This document shows, piece by piece, positions 10,004-22,287 of a stretch of 64,000 nucleotides of DNA. Below the pieces are notes generated by a model, which was not told the origin of the DNA, did not search any database, and saw only the letters and a program-made list of their open reading frames with translations. Made by a program: the position numbers and the translations under genes. How positions within the stretch are numbered: position 1 is the first letter of the stretch; each line of letters opens with the position of its first letter. This DNA comes from Tetrapyrgos nigripes (lineage: Eukaryota > Basidiomycota > Agaricomycetes > Agaricales > Campanellaceae). The stretch lies in contig JAACJM010000212.1 in assembly GCA_013368315.1 (NCBI GenBank), positions 82,818-146,817 on the forward strand. Direction: 5' to 3'.

Positions 10004-13000
10004 ATGGCACCCAAACCTGCGCGAGTCTTCCTTACTCTTTTTCTTCTCTCCTTTTACCGCTGCTCCTCTGATGCTCTCAAAATCTCTCGAAGTCCTTCGT
10101 ATTCACCAACAAGTGGGCAATTGTCTCTTCATGACGCGTTCCAGATCATAGACAGCGACAATGACGAGTTCATAACCGTCTCTGAGCTGTACGAGGTGGC
10201 TGGGTTCCACTGGAGTGACATCGAAGCAGCTAATCGCGCACGGATCACCTTCAACCTTGCTCATCCAATTGACTTTGTATCTGCATATGACACCGACGGT
10301 GGGTCTAGTCATATTCTCAAGTCGTGCAAACTTTGACATTACAAAGGTGATGGCCAACTGTCAAAGGAGGAATTCGCTGTACCTATGCAAGAAGTTCAAC
10401 TGCGGACGTCTTCCGAATGCAGACATCTCTCTGAGCGACTGGATACTTGTAAAACATCACAGACATTGAAATGTTCAGGTAGAGAGACCTTCTGTCATCT
10501 ACAATGACCGGCAAGCTGACATACATTCCCTCACCAGCATATCTTAATGCAGCGGAGTACATGTGTCGCCTGGACCACCGCAACATAATCGAACAATGCA
10601 TTCTCAACTCACCATGTGCATCAATCTGTGACTGCGTTGCCCAAGCCGAGAAGGCTGCCCATGGAAAGGCTACTCTGGTTCTGCAGTATCCTGACGGTAG
10701 CCAGGAGTTTTCCTCGGACTCTCTTCTCGTGGCAAACTCGACAGAGGTAGGACACCCCCAGAAGCGATTTTTCTTCCTCTTCCTCGGCTTGGTCATAGCC
10801 ACAATACTCAACATCGCCGTCACCTCTGCTTTGATCAGTATCTCGGAGATCCAGCAGCAGACGGGTGTGGAGGTCGGATTTATGAACTTTAATGTGAGCG
10901 ATAGAAATGAGTCCTATGTCCCGTTGGTCTAATATGGCTTTCGTGCAGGTATGGGACAGTGGCTCTGGAGACCCTCCTCCTTCATGCAGTGTTTATGTCT
11001 TCTGGAGTGTAAGAATGTCCTTTGCTGTCTTTCTCACCGATCGGAGCTAACGAGAGCTGCAGACAAGCTGTGGTGCCATCCTAAGTAGCAAAGCTCGTGG
11101 GTGTTCTGACGGTGGCACACGACTGTATCAGAATTCTTGCAAAGACCATTTCAGGTTTGTACATGTATCTGACTATTCAGAAACTTATAATAAAGGAAAC
11201 GGACATTTCTAGATACGGTAGTCGAGGATGCGGCTTCCTCGATCTAGGCTGCAGAAGTTTATGTTATGCCATCAATGACAATGGATGCCCAGTGAGTGTC
11301 TTCCTTTCTTTGTTCTCATCTCTATGTTTGTTTGTTGCTGACTTCTTCTGCACTTCTTTCAGTGCTCGATCTTTGATAGATGGACGGAGCAGGTATGAGC
11401 AACCACTCTTTGTTTATGGACATACCGAAATTTATGTCATTCTAACGACTAGGATAACATTGATTACCCGGGTAACGACATCGAGACATTACATGTCGCA
11501 CATCTCAGCGACTGCCGAACCGCCTGCGCATCCAGTCCTCAATGTCTCGCTTTCGTTGTACCTCCATCAGACGGCACCGAGAATCAAATCGTGCGCTTCT
11601 TTCTGCAATATTGATCTGTTATGCCGCTGACCAACTACTTGATCATATAACAGAACTGCTTCCTCAAAGGCGAATTAGGTAGCTTTAAGAAGAGCACAGG
11701 GTCCGTCAGTTTCCTGAAAATTCTCGCCAACGAGAAAACGTGTCCAAACAGTCTTGTCGGTCCTGATGGCGACATTGGTATATTTGATCGGCGGAGGGAG
11801 ATGTCGCTCCCAAAGAATGCATTGATACCTCGCATAAGCGATGATGACATGTGAGCTCTTGAACTTTTCAACTGGTCCCCATGTATCTCGCTAAACTCAA
11901 TTCTCCAGAAACGGCAAAGCATTCCCTTTTGATCGCACGGACGCAACGGTGAGTAGCAGTACTGTGGCAATTTTACTGCTGGTATTGAATAATAGAGTAG
12001 TTCCTTATCATCGCTCGTTTCCTTCAAGCTCTGTATCAAGCCGGGAGCCTCTGGATCAACCGTGAACAAGTCCAAAGAACTTCTTTACAGGGTAAGTCCA
12101 CACATCAACCTGACATCTCTGAGGCCAGAACTGACAACGACCTCCACAGCGACTCTGACACCGATTGGTAACAACCAACTCACCCCCTTAGCCGGCGAAC
12201 CCGTCGCAAGCGCCGACAACCCTCGTTGGCGAGTGAGCGATGGCTGGCGCGTAATTAACGTTTACCGAAACCTCCTGAACAATGGTGGGAACAGCAACAC
12301 CCCCGTCGCAAGCTTTGTCAACGGCCAGCCCACGTCAGACAACGACGACCTCAACCGAGCTGTCATGCCCACCGCACTCCGCACCCTCTTCATCGCAAAC
12401 GAGCAAACCATCATCAACGGCCAGCTTCCCTGGGCTGGAGCGGATGGCGGCTCAACGGCTGGATACCCTGGTGTTCAGGCTGTCCATGGTGGGGGAAGCA
12501 ATCTGGGGTATTATCAAGGTGGCTCGATTGGTCCTATGCCTTTGGAAGCTGCGTTTATCATGGCGACGCAGTTGGCGGGGATAAACTTCCGAACGATGGC
12601 ACAGAGAATTGCACAGGAAATGCAAGACTCGGGTCGGCCGAGGTTCAGGGCTCTACATTGGTTGAATGCGATAGTGCCGAGAGGCCCGGGCGATCCGGGT
12701 ATACCGACGTGTTTGAGGGAGTATCGGGAGGGACGGGAGTTTACTGAGAATGGGAGGATTTTAGGGTTCATGAGCAGGGATGGGGATGCGACTGGTGGAC
12801 CGAGGGAAGGGTTTTATGTTATTGTGAGTTCCAGTCGGTTTCCTTGAGTTTCTTGAAGTAGTGCAACTAGTAGTTTGATAACTGACTTTTCCTTGTAGAT
12901 TGACGTGGATGGCCAGAACAATGTCGAGGCCAATCCTGACCGGAACGTGTTGGTGTTTGCGGTGCACAGTGAGTTCTTACCGTCATCTCCTCATTCCTTC

Positions 13001-13499
13001 CATCATTCATTCACCTTCACCAAAACCAGCCATCGACCCCCATTCCCGGATCAATGTCCCCAACCAAAACACCCTCCGAAACCTGCAATATACGACATTC
13101 GACCCCAACGCCTCCCCCGACGCCAGACCCGATGGCCCGAGCCGCCAAGCACAGCAGAGATTTTTCGCTCATGCGCATGCGGGGTTGTTGACGTGGGCTC
13201 AGATTAGGGATTTCATGAATCAAGGTGGGTTGGCTGTTTCACTTGTTAGCGGAACTACCAAACTGATACGTCTGTTTACGTGTAGATCCTTCAAGTTCGA
13301 CGCGTGTAGGCTTTCCGGGATATGTGCAGATTGGGTCGTTCCATATGTACGGTGTTTCTTTCTCTTACTATGCAAGATTCGATTTGACTTGACGACCCGT
13401 TTTTTTGTTTGCAGATATATCAACTCGGAGAATGAGAGTAACATCCATCCAAGGCAGGACTATCTGAATAACGATAATAGGAGACACGACGAGCTGTAG
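10004..13499 (+). CDS. EF-hand, transmembrane and PAN/Apple protein with unrecognised C-terminal domain
   Basis: A multi-exon gene of roughly 900 residues. It begins MAPKPARVFLTLFLLSFYR (probable signal peptide). Two EF-hands follow: DSDNDEFITVSEL (about 60-72) and DTDGDGQLSKEEF, the second crossing an intron at about 10300-10348. Next are a Cys-rich part and one strong membrane segment (FFFLFLGLVIATILNIAVTS, near 10770-10830). A PAN/Apple-like module (DNIDYPGNDIETLHV...CRTACASSPQCLAFVV...NCFLKGELG) lies at about 11455-11690. Exons from 11700 to 13499 encode about 450 residues (for example SDGWRVINVYRNLLNNGG, GGGSNLGYYQGGSIGPMPLE, QRFFAHAHAGLLTWAQIRD) that I do not recognise. Splice phases can be joined throughout, so one gene is favoured. 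A second gene starting near 12.0 kb is possible. It is divergent from the chitinase. Confidence 0.65.
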
Positions 13500-13746
13500 A
13501 TACGGCATTGCTTGTTGGGTAATTGGCACTGTCGAAGTGTTCTGGAGGATCACTTTAAGATATCACTCATGTGTAGAATTTTATAACATTGGCCTAGCAG
13601 AGAAAGCAATGAGTTATATTTCTTTTCCCAGAATTGAGATGAACAGAGCTCGCGAATTGAGGGTGAAAAATGAAAAATAATCAATTGAACTATCTACGCA
13701 CAAAAGTGCTCAGGTAAATACTAATAACTGGTCGCGGATCACCGAC

Positions 13747-13847
13747 TAGACTCGAGCCAGTCACTTCTGCAAGGTTTGATGAAAGCTGACACTTTTGATC
13801 GACTGTCATCAAAGTGTTAAGTACACAGTGCGGATGGTTCGAGTCTA
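13747..13847. mobile_element. 101-bp MITE with 9-bp target duplication (Mutator-like)
   Basis: The termini TAGACTCGAGCCA and TGGTTCGAGTCTA are inverted repeats (12 of 13 positions). They are flanked by a perfect 9-bp direct repeat ATCACCGAC at 13738-13746 and 13848-13856. A nested inner hairpin (ACACTTTTGAT / ATCAAAGTGT) lies within. A 9-bp duplication is typical of Mutator-like elements. There is no coding capacity. Confidence 0.65.
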
Positions 13848-13876
13848 ATCACCGACACGCGTCTCTCCTCTGCCTC

Positions 13877-15430
13877 ATGTCCCGAGCAGACTTACAGTTT
13901 ACCGAAAGCGATTGGAAGGCTTTCAGGAAACTCAGTGACCTTGGCCGAAGCATCCAACCGTAGCTGGAACGTGCTGCAGATCTACGACCCAAAAATGGTG
14001 GAAGCTTGAAGGAAAACGTGGAGCAAAGCGAGGCTAGGGGAGAAGATGCAGACTTTGATGAATGCCGGAAATAGCCCATTCACAGAAAAAGGGCCAGCTA
14101 CTCCCAAGACGCCTCCGATAGAAACGCGTTCAGGATCGTGGAGGGATAAGTTCCACAAGCTATCAGCCATTCGCATATACTACGACTACCGAGTAACTCA
14201 GGACCGGACATCAGACGTAATCAAGTACTGCGACTTCCCGATAGTATTCGAGATGACTCAGCTCTCATCCTCCATAAAATCGGTTTATACCTCCAACTTG
14301 ACCTTCCTCGTCTATGGGCTTTGATGGCCGCTGGTGGTCCTTCTTTCGAAAACTTTCTACTCGATGAAGAGCTCGACATCGGTCCATATTGTACCCTTGA
14401 CCAGGAAATGGCAAAACATTTGGAGAAGGACGAAGACACCAGCGATGACGACCGTGAAGTCGTTCAGGTTTTCTCGGACAACGCAGAAAAGGATCTTGCT
14501 GCGTACGCTATGGTCTGGTTTTTCGTCGACCTGCACGTTGCTTTCATCTCGACGAACACCAAGGGCCAGCCAGAGAGGCAGCGTTGGGTGAAGAAAGCTT
14601 TACGCAGATTTGTGAACTGGTCTACGGCTAGTACGTGGAAAGATGTGCTCAGAGACCATTTGACGGATTCCATCCAGCCCATTTACTGGAACAGTCAAGT
14701 TTAGCCATGCTGACGGACCGGGCTCACTTTACGGCGATTGGGTGTATGGATTTATCTTTTCTTTTGCAATGCTTAGACCGATTACTCGTATAATTAATGC
14801 AGGTGAACAGCTCTTGTGTCAAACTTGGCGAGACCACCCTGCAGGAACTGTCAGCTTCTGTTTGGGAGAACCAGACGAAGACCTCAATGCTTTCTATCAC
14901 CCGCGCTTTAACATCCAAGATGGAATGGTCGGATGAAGGCAAAAACATTGTGGTATGTTACCTGTCTCTCATTTCAAAACCAAATTTCTCAATATTCCAT
15001 TGTTTCCACTTCAGAGACACTCAATCTTCGCCAAAGCCCTCTTCCACATGTACAAACATCACGGTGTTGCACCCTTCAGCACTCCTGGCAGGCGCGAAAC
15101 CTGGGAAACAGCCGTTCTTTTCCACTTTCTTTACCACTCGAGTTTCATTTATTCCAAGTCGCTCAGTCGATACAAACGCTTTCTGGTTCATCCCCTTTGG
15201 AGAAGTTCACTTTGGATATACAAGATATAAAACATCTCCACTACGATGCCAACGGGAGCTATGTTCCTTTAAGCAACGCTGACGCGTGGACAAACGGATA
15301 CTTCTCCATGGCCAGCCAAAGCCTTCCTCGCGAAGTCGAGATTGTACCGAGGTTTTCGCCACCAGGGATCTTCAACTTTGTCCCCGATAGAGCCGTAATG
15401 GAGCTGGTGTCAGGCAATTGTTCCCGTTGA
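13877..15430 (+). CDS. Hypothetical protein, gene model broken or unresolved
   Basis: I do not recognise the product. Several stretches look coding but do not join in a single clean model. One is 14213-14700 ([59 protein letters not shown]). Another follows a possible intron ending at 14810 ([19 protein letters not shown]), then an intron at about 14953-15014 leads to [21 protein letters not shown] third lies in another frame to 15430 ([40 protein letters not shown]). The switch near 15110-15130 needs a one-base shift. The start is uncertain. It may be a real gene with sequence errors or a decaying one. Confidence 0.4.
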
Positions 15431-15911
15431 CGACTACAAGAGGAATCTTGGATGTCGAGATTACGAATGAAGTAGACTTGGTAAATGTCCCACCCTCCCA
15501 TTCTGTTTTCAGAAACAAGCCCGAGCTTTTTTAATGTTGCAGGGTGAGAATTAAGAACGCAGACTCGGAGAGGACTTGTAGTATCGTTCATTGTGTAGTC
15601 AATCACTTACTGTCGCCAGTTTTATGTAGATATTTCTTGTGTCTTGTGTTAATTTTGGATATTTATTCCATATAAACAGCGTACTCGTCTCACAGTATGT
15701 ACTGACAGGTTAAAAAAAAGCCAAGACCTCTAAGCGCGACGGTTCAACAAAACTGACTTGAAACCAGTAACGTGGACCCGTCAGAAGTTTAAGCGCCCAT
15801 GCCCACGCGTTATTGTCTTGAACTGCTATCATCCTGGTCTGCATGCACAGTGAGTATGGCCAAAACTTTAACACAACCAACACTCATAGCTTCTCTTCAG
15901 AACATATCTAA
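15431..15911. other. Intergenic, promoter side of the F-box gene
   Basis: About 480 bases with an A8 run near 15712. No ORF or repeat was recognised. Confidence 0.4.
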
Positions 15912-17522
15912 ATGGCAGAATCGCTCCCAATTACGCTTCAAGTAGTCGCCAACATCGATGAAAAACCTACGCAATGTCCGATTAGGAAGCTCCCTTTCGA
16001 GCTCCTGAGCAAGATCTTTGTACTTTCCATCTCCGACAGTAGATCTCAAGGACGTCTGGAACACAGCTCGGACTTTCCTCTCACCTTTGACGTTGTCCCT
16101 TGCTACCGGCACGAGCATGCGACTCTTCCCTCTCAGCTTGCCCGTGTCTGCCTTGAATGGCGTGATACGGCGTACGCAGTTCCCCAGCTGTGGACCACTA
16201 TCAGCGTCGATTTTACCATTCTACCTAACAATGCTAGTCATGCAATAGATCTTTGGCTCCAAAGATCAAAGCCTTTTCCCTTGTCCGTCGAACTGTTCAG
16301 AAATGATAGTCTGCGCTCGACGGATGGCTGGGAGAAGGTCGTTGGGACTCTTTTACGCGAGTCTTCGAGATGGAGACATCTTCAGTTTCGACTGTTCTTC
16401 CCAAGACACGATCATGATGATGACTATACTGCTGTTGAGGAGATGATGAAGTCATTGGATCCCCTTCCAGCTCTAGAATCTGTCGAGTTTTATCCTAGTC
16501 ATTGGACCCCGATGCGTCCCCACGGAGGGACACAACCCGAGACCGTGCCAGAGCTAAAACCTTTCTTGAACGCCCCAACTTTGCGCTCAATAACGATGAG
16601 GCACGACATTTATCTGCTCAGTACTCGTTCGCTTGGATACAAGCCGACATGGTCTAGTCTCGAACATCTCACCGTCTCTGGAAAAGAAGTTGAACTCGAC
16701 GATCTGCTCGACGTCCTACACCACGAGATGTACCGAGGGCTGAAAACTCTGGTTCTACAAAGTGTCTATGCCTACGACTACGACTACTACGACGACGACG
16801 TACAGTCTGGCGTCGAGGCACTTGTACTTCCTCTCATGTCATCATTCTGCGTGATGGAGTACGACAGATTCGACATGAGAAAAGTACTTCATCTTCTACA
16901 AATGGCCGGCCCGTTAGTGATGCCTTCCCTCAGTTCCATGTATATCATCGTCTGCGACGATAATTATGATAGGAGAGACTCACGAGTCATAGCGCAATTA
17001 TGCGGATGTATCCAATCATTCCAATGTACGGCCTCAGTCACTACCTTACACCTCCAAGGTCCTTCTTTGGACGTCATTCCAGCTCTACATCTCCTATTCA
17101 ACTTGCATACATTGTCGGTGATTGAAACGCAGCCCTATTCGAGCACTATAGACGACCTGTGTGGAGCCTTACGCGTCCGTCAATCCACTTCAATCGATTC
17201 CGAGGGCGAAAATATAGATGGTGGGATCGTTGTCCCGAAACTCCAGCATCTATCTTTGAAGATACGTAAGAACGTTTATCGATTCGGAATTACCTTGCCT
17301 CTTGACCTAGTGCTGGAAGTGGTCAAATCTCGCTGGCCTCCTGATTCTAATCCAACAGCTGTAACCCCCGTTGTTCAGTGTCTGTTGAGCTTGGATCTCC
17401 TGTTGCACAGGGGAGCTGAGGAAGATGTTAGCTTCCAGAGTTTGAGGGAAATCGGGAAGGCCGGTTTCCAATTCACGTATCAGTTCCTCGACCCGGACCT
17501 CCATAGTGGTAATGGTTGGTAG
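15912..17522 (+). CDS. F-box-like domain protein
   Basis: A single-exon protein of 536 residues. Residues about 22-40 (CPIRKLPFELLSKIFVLS) are an F-box, and about 75-97 (LARVCLEWRDTAYAVPQLWT) is the usual second part of the agaricomycete F-box region. The rest is Leu-rich with weak repeats resembling LRR-like surfaces of this very large family. F-box proteins recruit substrates to SCF ubiquitin ligases; the substrate is unknown. An acidic run near residues 290-300 (YDYDYYDDD) is unusual but in frame. The start is the first Met of the frame and directly precedes the F-box. Confidence 0.85.
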   Translation: MAESLPITLQVVANIDEKPTQCPIRKLPFELLSKIFVLSISDSRSQGRLEHSSDFPLTFDVVPCYRHEHATLPSQLARVCLEWRDTAYAVPQLWTTISVDFTILPNNASHAIDLWLQRSKPFPLSVELFRNDSLRSTDGWEKVVGTLLRESSRWRHLQFRLFFPRHDHDDDYTAVEEMMKSLDPLPALESVEFYPSHWTPMRPHGGTQPETVPELKPFLNAPTLRSITMRHDIYLLSTRSLGYKPTWSSLEHLTVSGKEVELDDLLDVLHHEMYRGLKTLVLQSVYAYDYDYYDDDVQSGVEALVLPLMSSFCVMEYDRFDMRKVLHLLQMAGPLVMPSLSSMYIIVCDDNYDRRDSRVIAQLCGCIQSFQCTASVTTLHLQGPSLDVIPALHLLFNLHTLSVIETQPYSSTIDDLCGALRVRQSTSIDSEGENIDGGIVVPKLQHLSLKIRKNVYRFGITLPLDLVLEVVKSRWPPDSNPTAVTPVVQCLLSLDLLLHRGAEEDVSFQSLREIGKAGFQFTYQFLDPDLHSGNGW

Positions 17523-17760
17523 AAACTCAGTACGCAGTACTCGATGTGTATGCTTAGCTACTAGTACACTGTATTCTAGATCGTTGAGATTCCGCAGGGT
17601 TTGAAGAGTTCATAAACGGCTACATATGTATGGGACACAGTTCCATGGTAGCTAATTACTACTTGATAAGTAAAGTGTCAATGTTGTGAAAATAGCGTCC
17701 TATCGTCCATTAAAAGAATGATAAACGAAGAGGCTTTGAGTGTGCTAGAATTGTGCAGCA

Positions 17761-19060
17761 TTATACCAACAACACCGCACCAGCGGAAACTCCAATAACC
17801 GCAAACACGCTTCCAATCGCCATCACCATCGCACCCATACCCTGACCTGCTCTAACACCCATCGGTGCTGCATTCCCCGTGTTACTCGCTCCACTCCCGC
17901 CATTTGACCCGCTTCCACTTCCACTTCCACTACCACTGGCCTGGTTGTACAAATCTGCACTCGAAAAAGTCACACAATTTGAGCTAGCAGCAGGCGTAGG
18001 CGTGTAAGGAACCGAAGTGACTGCTCCCTCTGATTCAGGAGGTTGAGTCCAAGTGAGGGTTTGGCCATTGGATGTGTAGACGCCGACAGGAGTCATGTCG
18101 TCACCGTCGCAGCGTTCAAAGACGCCTTCTTGGGCATTGTTGGGGGCGTTCCAGGTGCAGTCGATTCGGTCGTAGATGTGTTCGCAAAGGTGCTCAGCAT
18201 TTGGTTGAGTGTCGTCGCAAGCTTTGGCGCAGAAGGTGCCGTCGCCCATGAAGCTGGTAGGAACAACAGCAAAAATATAGACGGTGAATACTGTGCCAAT
18301 ACATGACCCAGGGGAGAATGAAGCACTCACAACGTCCAATGCTTACTCTGCTGGAAGCTATCATTCTTCCCGTTATTACTTGGGAACGCATTCGAATAGA
18401 GTAACCCTCCAATCGGATTTCCTCGTCCATCCTGGCCTCCAGAATCCAACTCTCCACCAAAATCACCTTCTTGGATGTTCACTTTTGTCTGATCAATAAC
18501 TCCGGCAATTTGGATGTATCCTGGGCTTTGGACGAGTTGGACACCTTTCAAAGCACCTTCGGGAATGAGACGTGTTCCACGACCAGGTTTGGTGCACCAG
18601 GCGACTTCTTCGCCTTCGGTGTCTCCGATGGTTGAGTCGGGTTTGGAAGGGGCGAAGAGGCAGAAATCTGCAAGTACCGTGTGGAACTATTAGCGACTGT
18701 TCGAGATTGGTTGAGGAGTAAACCCACCATCAAGGTGGTTTATGTAGGCAGTTTGACACATCGAACTGGAACCTTCGGTGGTGGAGTTGCAGATGTTGTA
18801 GCCAGATCTGGGGGCCCCGGCCATCAGTGTGCTGGTCGGCTTGGTATGGCTGAAGGATAATACATTAATACACAACTGGAAGAGACAGAATAGTACCACT
18901 GACAATAGCAGTATAGGGGACATCTACGAAGAACGATCAGTGTGCCAGAAAGCATGAATACGAGATGACACTCACCTTTGTCAATTAGCGGGTCACTGAC
19001 GAAAGATTGAGCAGCAGCGTACGAAGACGCAGCTAGTGCAATGACTAGTCTGGAAACCAT
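17761..19060 (-). CDS. Macrofage-activating-glycoprotein-like, GPI-anchored secreted protein
   Basis: This family of abundant mushroom surface glycoproteins has no assigned enzymatic role. Exon 1 starts at 19060 with signal peptide MVSRLVIALAASSYAAAQ. Later exons contain family hallmarks: GYNICNSTTEGSSSMCQTAY, GDTEGEEVAWCTKPGRGTR, GYIQIAGVIDQTKVNIQEGD, GGLLYSNAFPSNNG, CEHIYDRIDCTWNAPNNAQE and SNGQTLTWTQPPES. A Ser-Gly linker (SGSGSGSGS) and a hydrophobic tail ending AGAVLLV suggest a GPI anchor. One break: upstream of GYNICN the family segment PYQADQHTDGRGPQ lies one frame away, so an extra base near 18804-18811 is likely. Introns are about 50-60 nt. Confidence 0.8.
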
Positions 19061-19742
19061 ATCGGTTGTTCAATGTAAAGGAGAGTAAAAGGTTGGTTCT
19101 GGTAAGTAAAAAGGCTGCACACAGAGGGTGAAATGGTCAGTAACGAAGGTAATTTGGGGTCCAGAGTCGCAAGCGGGCCTTATGTAGGAGGCTCCACCTC
19201 GGATCGTCACACTCCAACGGGAAAAATTGCAACACCCCATTCCCTCTTCTACCGTTGATGAGTGTATTTGTATCGATCATTTCACCGTGTGCATTGGAAA
19301 TTTACAAAGTGCACGCAGGATTGAAGGTGCCAGAAGCTTGCTGGATTAGAACTTGAATGAGCTCTCTTGAAGCTGGATGTACGTATTTTGAAGGTGGAAG
19401 TAAACAAACAAGCGATGTACTTGTATGTATCGTCATTTTCGGCAAAGCGGTGCAATTCTGAACTATTTTTAGAGCTCCTACAAGGAATCGTCTCATCTCG
19501 AGTCCCTTTAGTGTGTATTGCTAATAAGGAAGATGACTGAAAAAAAAGTCGGTCCACTTGTGGTAAAATATGTAGAGCATAGGCATATATTGGCATAATC
19601 GCGCATAAATTGTACAAATCATAGACATGATCGTGGTTGAACACAATCGAATAACAGTTGAATGAGGAAGAGGCAAGGAAGAGGCAAGGAAGAGGCAGAT
19701 AGAACACTACTGCAGACTACACCACCGTCACGAAAGAGCACT
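19061..19742. other. Intergenic, no gene seen
   Basis: Lies between the MAG-like start and the FHA gene stop. A short triplicated GAGGAAGAGGCAAGGAA-like repeat is at about 19663-19697. Open frames here are short and lack features. Confidence 0.4.
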
Positions 19743-21524
19743 TCACAAATTTATCACCGTCTCCCACCTAATAGCGTTAACAGGCCTTCCAGGCGCGACA
19801 TGTCGAAATCTAAAGCCTACAAAGAGCGATAGTAAGCATAAGAATTGGGATGACATACAATTGCAATTGCAAATAAATTTACAGTACTGTCTCCTCTCAT
19901 CTGTGCAACCCACAGGTCCAAATTCAACGATATCCCTATCCCTCAGGATCTTCGTCTTACCCTTCCCAATCAACGACCCATTGACAGAAGTCCCATTCCT
20001 TGAGACGTCTTCAATTGTGACGATGGAGAACTGATCTTCTCGTCCGTTCCAGCGGAAGATGGCGTGTGTGTTGCCTGGCGCAAAGTTATGAAAAGGTCAA
20101 TAGTCAGAACGCAATTCAAAGATCCAAGATCCAAAAAGTTCAAGATAGAAACGAAAGAAAAGAGCAAAGAAAGACTCACTAATCTTCCCTCCTGGCAACA
20201 CGATATCATTCTTTTTGACCTCTCTTCCTTCAAAATCTTCCTCATCCTCATCTCCATTATCTCCATCACTCCCATTACGGGGACTATGACCCTCAGCATG
20301 CGCATCAGCATCACTCACAGTATACCTCCCTCTTCCTTTTCCTCTTCCACTTCCAACATACCTCCCAACCCTATATTCAGGCCTAACCTTCCAGAAATCC
20401 ATCCTGGGCAACCTTTTCCACCCATAACGATTAGCACTGGGGTGTGCGTCTGGGTTGACTAGAGGTGGGTTGACAAGGGGTGGGCTGATTAGGGGTGTGT
20501 TTGAACGATATCGATATTGGGTTGTTTGGGTTGCGTACTCTGGAAATTGAAGCGCTTGCACTTGGTTGGACTCCAATCCCGCTGAGGCCCAATACTCCTC
20601 GTCCAAATCGAAATCGCCGTCCTTGTCCTGGTCTTGGTCTTGGTCTTGGTCTTGATTCTGTTCTCCGTGACCATCAACATCCATGCGCAGGTCCCCCGTA
20701 GGCTCAAGTTCTCCTTCACCGTCACCGTCCACGTCCATATCGTATTCATCACGCCTCGCCATAGGCTCCAATATCCCCCAAATATGAGGTTCGTAGGTGT
20801 CATCCCACAAACCACCGGGTTCAGAGTAATCGTTGTCTTCGTCGGCGCAGATCGTAGGTTGGCGTGAGACGAATTTGGGTGTGTCGTTGACGACGACGTT
20901 GCTTTGGTCGGAACTGCAGTTGGGATCGAAATCGGAAATGGGATTGGCATTAGGCTGGGGTTGGTGTGGTTGGGAGGTATTGGTTTGTGATTCGACGTTG
21001 GGTGGAACGGTAATGGGTCTGGCGTCAGCGTTAGGCTGAGGGCTTAATCTAACCACCTGTACGGTTTGGAAGAGTTGCTGAACGCTTGGCGTTCTCTGCA
21101 CTGGGGAAGCATTGGCGTTGTGTTCGTCATTGTTCCTAATGCCACCACCTTCATTGCAAGGAGACGGCGGGGCTCCAAGAGGTTGGAACGGGATAGGAGG
21201 ACGACCACGACGACGAGAACCCGCACCAGAACCAGAGACAGGGTCTGATCCCAGATCTAAACCTGTAGACCTTGGTGAACGAAGGGATCTCGCTGAACGT
21301 GATGCACGAAGGTTCCCTGGTGTCTGAGGTGTACGAGAGGATTTAGGAAACGCAGGGCGCGTAGAACGTCCAGAACGTGCAGAGTGCGTGGAGGCTGTAC
21401 GATTACGCGAACCAGGAATGGTTGGTGGAGGAGTAAGAGGAAGGACTGTCGTCGTAAGTCCAGGCTGCTGAGAGTTGAGGTTTTGGTTTTGTTTAGCAAC
21501 GACTTTGGATCTGGTGGTGACCAT
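19743..21524 (-). CDS. Protein with AT-hook-like motif and C-terminal FHA domain
   Basis: A long first exon (21524 to about 20180) encodes a low-complexity region: a Ser/Arg/Pro-rich start, RRRGRPPIP near residue 105 (an AT-hook core, suggesting DNA binding), then acidic MDVDGDGE and a QDQDQDQDQDKD run coded by a GGTCTT microsatellite near 20620-20660. An intron with donor after GGKI leads to the FHA domain: NTHAIFRWNGRE, then TIEDVSRNGTSVNG, then ILRDRDIVEFG. FHA domains bind phosphothreonine, and the core S-R-N-G-T-x-V-N-G is intact. A last short exon follows (FRFRHVAPGRPVNAIRW). The product is probably a nuclear phospho-dependent adaptor; no specific family name is recognised. Confidence 0.75.
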
Positions 21525-22287
21525 ACTAGACTATACTGCAAGGATGAGGAGAAAACAAGTGGAAAGGTTAGAGAGTCAATGTCGTGAACACAGTCGGGGG
21601 AAATCCAACGACTTGCCATTTTATATCTAAAGCCCATGCTCAGCTTGGATCCTTGGCCATATTTGGCGAATTGATGAAAGCTGCTGGGACCATGAAAGAT
21701 CAATAATGAGAACAATGAACCACGGTCTCACAAGCTGAAACAGGTCAACGCTATTTACCTAGCTGCTCATCACCACGCTCTTTTTGTTTTTGACAATCTA
21801 GAAGCTGGTAAGCGTGCATCTGCTCGGTCACCAAATTTTCGCGTGTGCGCCAAGGTGAGAATCTGGTTGAACTAGAAGAAAAGTCGAGTGTCAAGGAAAA
21901 TGGTATACTCTACTATGTTGCACACCTTCACGGAGTCCAGAGGGACGTGCCCGTCAGTATCCTCCATGCTTTCTACCAAGGATAATCGATGATCCTTTTT
22001 TACATCATGAAAATGTAGAGTATACTCGAGAAAGATGGTGCCTCAGCGTCAACGAAGTCAACAGAGAATCGCGTGAGAGCACCGCGTCCAACTGGCGCAC
22101 CCCCTTGTCAAGTCCAATTGTCTCGCAATGAGAAGAGATACAAAGAGATGCCATTAACCCAAATCATCAAGACATGTATCGATACAGCAATGAAAATTAA
22201 CTACAGTGGTTCTATATGTAGACGTAGTCCCAGCCTATTCGTACAACAACCCCTCCAACCTTCACAAGGTTGACCAGCTTCCAACTC
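21525..22287. other. Intergenic with a 121-bp inverted-repeat unit
   Basis: TATACTCTAC at 21904-21913 and its exact complement GTAGAGTATA at 22015-22024 bound a 121-bp stretch. If the terminal TA is the target site, this could be a tiny TA-targeting MITE. Nothing else was seen. Confidence 0.35.

Noticed and set aside
13736..13860. tRNA or SINE because of GGTTCGAGTC
   Set aside because: The arms do not fold as a tRNA; the 9-bp flanking duplication and inverted ends fit a MITE better.
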